Assembly (NCBI GenBank): GCA_001579985.1
Contig: LRSR01014679.1
Coordinates: forward strand, 1 to 24,210
Origin: Hypsibius dujardini
Lineage: Eukaryota; Tardigrada; Eutardigrada; Parachela; Hypsibiidae
Direction of reading: 5' to 3'
Length of the DNA stretch: 24,210 nt
Of the stretch, positions 20,201 through 24,210 are shown piece by piece; the first letter of the stretch is position 1, and every line of letters begins with the position of its first letter. The notes below the pieces were generated by a model. It searched no databases, was not told the DNA's origin, and saw nothing but the letters and a program-made list of their open reading frames with translations. The position numbers were made by a program, and so were the translations under genes.

Positions 20201-21033
20201 ACTGGTCGAATAATCGGCTATGACGTCGTCATTCCTGATGATTACCGACAGGGACTTCCCCATCACAAACGGCGACACTCAATCGAAGACTGAAATTCGG
20301 CTGACCGATCACGGAAGTTGGAAGCCGGCAGGGAAGAACACCGCAAAACACGAACGATTCGGTTTATTAGTTCCTGCCGGGTCGCCGCCAGCGTGGATGT
20401 TAGCTTTCACGTCGTTCTCCGTCCCGGACGGGAGGTAGACCCGGATGGGGTGTAGACCCGGATGGGGTGTGGACTCGGGCGGGGTGTTAACGTTCCACCC
20501 GGCTTTTAAGATTGGCGTCATGAAGGCCATCTTCGATTCACTCCACATACATGTTTACCAGGCAAACGCTTTGAGTTGAATCGTTTAATGGGTTGAATCG
20601 GTGGGGTGGCGGAGGGCGCCACCGATTCAACCGATGTAGCGATTCAACCCATTGCGTTTGCCTGGTATACGTTAAGGCTTCTCAGTCGGTGAACGGTACA
20701 GTTCGTGAGGAAGTCTAAACCGATATGGGTAAATGACTAAAACAACTAAGCGATGATACACAATAAGATAATTCATCAACGACAGTTCGTTTTTTCCATC
20801 TTCTTGCCAGTGTGCATGGGGTTGAATTATGGCCAATCGTGGCCACATCCCACAGAGACATTTCGTCGAATGTGAGTTGGGATTCGGTGAGGCTCAGCCG
20901 TCAGTCTTTACCCAGTTTTATTCGTATTCGCCTGCCTTCTCGGTTTGATGAGTAAAATGCGGTAATTTGTGTACGACGAACCAAGATCTCAGCAACGGCA
21001 CCTATGTGATCAACGATCGAATGGAAATCGGAC
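20201..21033 (+). pseudogene. Possible degraded FHA-domain coding remnant
   Basis: Three short plus-strand segments resemble successive parts of an FHA phosphothreonine-binding fold. They are TGRIIGYDVVIPDD (20201-20242, like the G-R...D-I-V-I strand region), LTDHGS in the next frame (20301-20318), and DLSNGTYVINDRMEIG (20985-21032, like the S-x-N-G-T-x-V-N motif). Stops and a frame change separate them, and a stop sits just upstream of the first. A GT-AG-bounded stretch at about 20811-20870 (TTGCCAG before, GTGAGT after) could be a relic exon. The matches are short, so chance is a real alternative. Confidence 0.25.
20556..20667. mobile_element. 112-bp hairpin (MITE-like) element with TA ends
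   Basis: The termini TACCAGGCAAACGC and GCGTTTGCCTGGTA are exact reverse complements and include flanking TA. Imperfect pairing continues inward through GGGTTGAATCG-type blocks to a short GC-rich loop. This is consistent with a non-autonomous TA-target DNA transposon; it is non-coding. Confidence 0.7.
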
Positions 21034-21243
21034 GTTAAAAGTCTATACGACCAGGATGGCGCGACTAAAGCCTCCCACCGAATGAGTCATATCTCACCTC
21101 GGTATCGGTTTTTCATCCGTGTATATGAATGTACGAAGAATCCAGGACGTTAAAAGTCCAGGACTAAAGCCTCCCACCGAATGAGTCATATGTCACCTCG
21201 GTATCGGTTTTTCATCCGTGTATATGAATGTACGAAGAATCCG
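21031..21243. repeat. Tandem duplication of about 100 bp
   Basis: Copy 1 (21031-21145) and copy 2 (21146-21243) both start GACGTTAAAAGTC and end GTACGAAGAATCC. Copy 2 lacks about 17 nt near its start, and the rest differs by about one substitution, so the duplication is recent. Confidence 0.92.
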
Positions 21244-21730
21244 GCCTATTCCGAACCACCCCTTTTCCAAGCCATTACCGGTACTGGCAATACCTATTAC
21301 TGCCGAATTAGATAAGGAATAAAAAAAAACAAGTTTTCTAGGAAATTATCCGGTGCGAAATTTAACTTCAAATCGCCTGGCATAACCAGAAGAACGTTTG
21401 GAAGTCAGTGGGTGGAGCAGGCGACTTTTTTCTCTTGTCTCCTCGTGGAATCGACCACTCCCGGCTGCGACTTGAGAAAACGACCATTAACTCCGCCCCT
21501 TGCCCCCTAAACTTCTTTCCGCTCATACCAATCGACCCTCAATTAAATTTCGAATATCTAATAGTACAAAAAAGGTATACTTATGACGAATTAGGCTTAT
21601 ATAATTGACGAAGTGAACATTGATTGGTATTCGTCAGTGGCTCGGAATAGACCGAAAAAGGGGTGGCTAGGAAGAGGCCGAATTCGACGTACCCTATTGT
21701 CGCTGTTGGGCACTTGAAAAGGCCCGTGCT

Positions 21731-24072
21731 TTAGCATGACATATATCGAGTGGTAATGCAACAATATGATAAAAATAATAATAAAAGAAAATAAAGCGGG
21801 GAAGAGGAATAGCACACAACAACACAACCGGCGTTTTTGACCTTGTACAGTTCGATCAGCGGCGGTTTCTGCTTCTCCCTGCGCAACAGCTCCACCGCCA
21901 GGGCTGTCGTGAGTTCCCCGTTACAGGCCCGTCGAAGCTCTTCCAAATCAACCCCATGCAGACTCTTCCCCGCCACCCAGATCGGCGTTATGCACCACAC
22001 GCCGCGGAGAAAGTCGTCGGTCCACTGTGAGTGGCCGTCGCGCTGTCGCCACGCCTTCAGGTTCAACCGCAGCTCACAGCAGTGCGCCTCATTAGCATCG
22101 TAAATCACCCTCTCCGCGGCATGTCGGACGGCCTCCGGAAAGTCCAGCTGAACGTGGGACAAGTTGCACTTTTCAAAGACTATCCGCTGGAAGAGGCCCG
22201 CGCCGCGGAAAATGTCCGCGTCGATATTGGTCAAGTTGGAGTAGGAGAAGGTGAGGGTGGAGATGTTCTTCGCGCCGGCGAAGGCGCGCGGGCTGATGTC
22301 GCGGACCTGACTGTGGAAGATGGTCAGCTGCTCCAGGTTGGTGAGGTTGTAGAAAGTCTCGCTGCGGATCTCCTCCGTCTGGAGGCCTTCCAGGACGAGC
22401 TCGTGGACGTTGGAGAGACCGAAGAAGGCTCCTGGCACAATGGTCTCGATGCCGAGCGGGAGGCGGATCTCGTGGAGATCGTGGAGCTCGTTAAAGGCTT
22501 TGAAGTCGACCCGTTTGAGGGGGTTGCCGTAGAGTGCCAGTAGAGTGATATGTTTGGAGCTGTGGAACGCGCCCTTTTCTATCCAGGATATCTGTTGAAC
22601 AAACAGTCTGTATTTTTCTTTAACGTAACCGATAACAAAATTATACATGAAATATGTGTACGGAACTATATTAAAACTGACCACAGCTATTTGACCCCTC
22701 CCTTGTAGTGTGTGGGGCCCAATTGCATCCCGCTTATTTTACCCCTCCCTTAGGTCCAATAGAGTCCTGGCTATTTAACCCCTCCCATGTTGTCCGTTCG
22801 TCCGTCTGTCCGTCCGTTGTCTGTCGTCCGCCCGTCCGTCCGTCCGTTGTCTGTCTGTCGTCCGTCCGTCGTTCATCCGTCCGTTCAGCCGTTGGCCGTT
22901 GGTCGACCATCTGTCCAATAACGGACGGTCAACGGACGGACGGACAACGGGCAGACTGACGGACGAACGGATAACAGGGGAAAGTAAAATAGCAGACGCG
23001 ATTTGGACCCCTGGTGATGTATTCAGGGAGGGGTAAAATAGCCGGGGTTCTATTGGGCCCCAAAAATGGGGTTAAACAGCCACTCCAATTAAAAATAGAA
23101 ATGAAGCCAAGAGCGAGGTCCTGTGACTAGCCAACCAGATGTCTAGTCTCTAATTGTAGGCAGACGGACAGTCCGTACGAGTACGACCAAGTACAGATAG
23201 AATTTAATTGAAGCTGACGGCTTGTCTCAAGGTCATTCAGTGTGAGTAATAAAACAGAATTTAATGTAGCCGGTTTTTTTAAACATAAAACCTCGTGATT
23301 CATGAAAATCAAACATTCATTAGGCTCTCTCTTTGTCGGGATTTTCGTTTGATTGGGCCAAACAGACCGTGCCTAAGGCTTTTCTGAACTTAAACTTCTG
23401 TCGGGCTGTTGCGGTATTTTCTTCCCCCCCCTCCCCCCCAAGGGGCAAAGTAAGTTAATTAGCCCAAATAAAATAAGTTTCCTTCAGGATACTTTACATG
23501 TTGTCTTACGTTGTTTCCGGTAAGTATTAGATTACGGACGTTCCGGATCCCCGAAAGCGAATGCGAGCCCAGGTGGTGGAGCGCCTTGTTGTCCCTGATA
23601 GAGAGCATATCCCAGCCATGGATCCCCCGGAATGCAAACTTATCGATGTGGGTGATCTTGTTGTCGTCCAGCCAGAGCGACTTGAGGTGCCGTAGAGCGG
23701 GAAAAACGTTGGACGGAATGCGAGTGAGATTGTTATGCGAGAAGTCTAAGCTGACCATATCGGCCGGGAACTGCGGTAAATGCGTGAGGTTCCTGCCATG
23801 ACAGGAGACCTAAAACAAAAATTGAAAAATACCAGGAAAAAAGCACACTGAACAATTATAGAATTATGCAAATTTAAACGACTAATAAAGCTTTTTGAGA
23901 AATTTTTATGCCAGTGTACCTCTTGGCCGCCTTTCCCCGGAACGCAACGGCATTGCGGGGGACAGTCGGTGGTGGCGACGGCGCCCCGAAGGCTTCCGGG
24001 AAGCAGAGAAATCAATCGCAAAATAAACAGGAAGAGATTCCACTGGGCTTGTTGAACTCTTAAACGTCCCAT
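21731..24072 (-). CDS. Secreted or membrane-anchored leucine-rich-repeat protein, 3 exons
   Basis: Exons are 24072-23920, 23809-23510 and 22591-21731; all junctions are phase 0 GT-AG, giving 437 aa. A signal peptide (hydrophobic FLFILRLISLLPG, cleavage near residue 30) precedes an LRRNT cap (CPPQCRC...SCHGRNLTHLP). About eight LRRs follow (for example LDFSHNNLTRIPSNVF, LILTGNN joined across the splice to ISWIEKGAF, and HELVLEGLQTEEIRSETF). An LRRCT-like cap (HCCELRLNLKAW...GVWC...ACNGE) closes the array. N-glycosylation sequons occur in the LRRs. The C-terminus ends in a hydrophobic stretch (CVVVCYSSSPLYFLLLLF) that could be a membrane or GPI-anchor signal. It could also be intron read-through if the real exon ends near 21837. 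The precise LRR subfamily and ligand are not recognisable. Confidence 0.85.
22683..23085. repeat. Large inverted repeat with (CGTC)n core in LRR-gene intron 2
   Basis: The outer arms share GGNCCAATAGA and GGCTATTTNACCCCTCCC in opposite orientation (22735-22790 versus 23020-23085). The core consists of CGTC/CTGT repeats at 22796-22875 and their reverse complement (ACGG/GACGG) at about 22920-22985. The whole can fold as a hairpin of about 400 nt. A further partial copy of the CCCCTCCCTT unit lies at 22693-22705. Confidence 0.8.
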
Positions 24073-24210
24073 TGCGCGGTCTTCAAATGGGACAAATTAC
24101 CGCACAGCTGTGCTGCTGTGTGCTCTACTCTCATGTCGCGATGTAAATGTGTGCATGACCGTTTTTTAAGCGTACGCCGCGTCAGAGAGAGAGAGATTGA
24201 GAAAGAGAGT
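24073..24210. other. 5' flank of LRR gene
   Basis: The presumed promoter region of the minus-strand LRR gene ends in a GA-rich microsatellite (about 24183-24210) at the window edge. No motif can be assigned. Confidence 0.45.

Larger units (their letters stand above)
19749..21730. other. Intergenic region between convergent TLDc and LRR genes
   Basis: Almost 2 kb without an intact gene. It holds possible FHA-domain remnants (about 20201-21033), a small GGATGGGGTGTAGACCC repeat (about 20430-20485), a hairpin element (20556-20667), and a tandem duplication of about 100 bp (21031-21243). The rest shows nothing I can support. Confidence 0.5.

Noticed and set aside
20050-20235. Minus-strand FGRDK reading that looks like an FHA start
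   Set aside because: It lies on the strand opposite to the other FHA-like pieces and no further FHA motif follows it; treated as coincidence.

Overview
The window is nuclear DNA of a multicellular animal. The genes are split by GT-AG introns (mostly 80-600 nt). The gene set includes a ciliary/flagellar coiled-coil protein (CFAP58), an organic-anion transporter of the SLCO/OATP family, a TLDc-domain protein and a secreted leucine-rich-repeat protein, which together point to a bilaterian. I cannot name the phylum; a small-genome ecdysozoan or lophotrochozoan would fit, but that is inference. Nothing prokaryotic or viral was recognised.

Layout from left to right. CFAP58 is on the minus strand (258-4537, 8 exons), followed by ALKBH4 on the minus strand (4896-6715, 3 exons). 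A 763-nt divergent intergenic region separates ALKBH4 from a flavin-containing monooxygenase on the plus strand (7479-9898, 5 exons). After about 2 kb without a recognisable gene comes a single-chromodomain protein on the plus strand (11970-14013, 5 exons), then an SLCO/OATP transporter on the plus strand (about 14874-18231, 11 exons) and a TLDc protein on the plus strand (about 18676-19748, 3 exons). A further 2 kb has no intact gene but holds repeats and possible FHA-domain remnants. Last is a secreted LRR protein on the minus strand (21731-24072, 3 exons). Exon joins were worked out by hand. Reading frames close exactly through every listed junction for all genes, with one real ambiguity in the transporter (after TM6) and uncertain 5' ends for the transporter, chromodomain and TLDc genes.

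The genes look like ordinary independent housekeeping or physiological genes and show no sign of forming one system. The unusual part is the repeat landscape. Nearly every long intron carries a microsatellite built on a GTCT/GTCC/GTGTCT core (CFAP58 introns 2, 5 and 7; FMO intron 4; chromodomain intron 1; SLCO; TLDc intron 1; LRR intron 2), while the recognisable intergenic stretches lack them. Two proteins contain in-frame coding minisatellites: the FMO N-terminus (5 x 24 bp between two methionines) and an SLCO loop (2 x 33 bp). Four hairpin or inverted-repeat elements resembling non-autonomous DNA transposons were found. A duplicated C-terminal exon remnant of the chromodomain gene lies about 3 kb upstream of the original.
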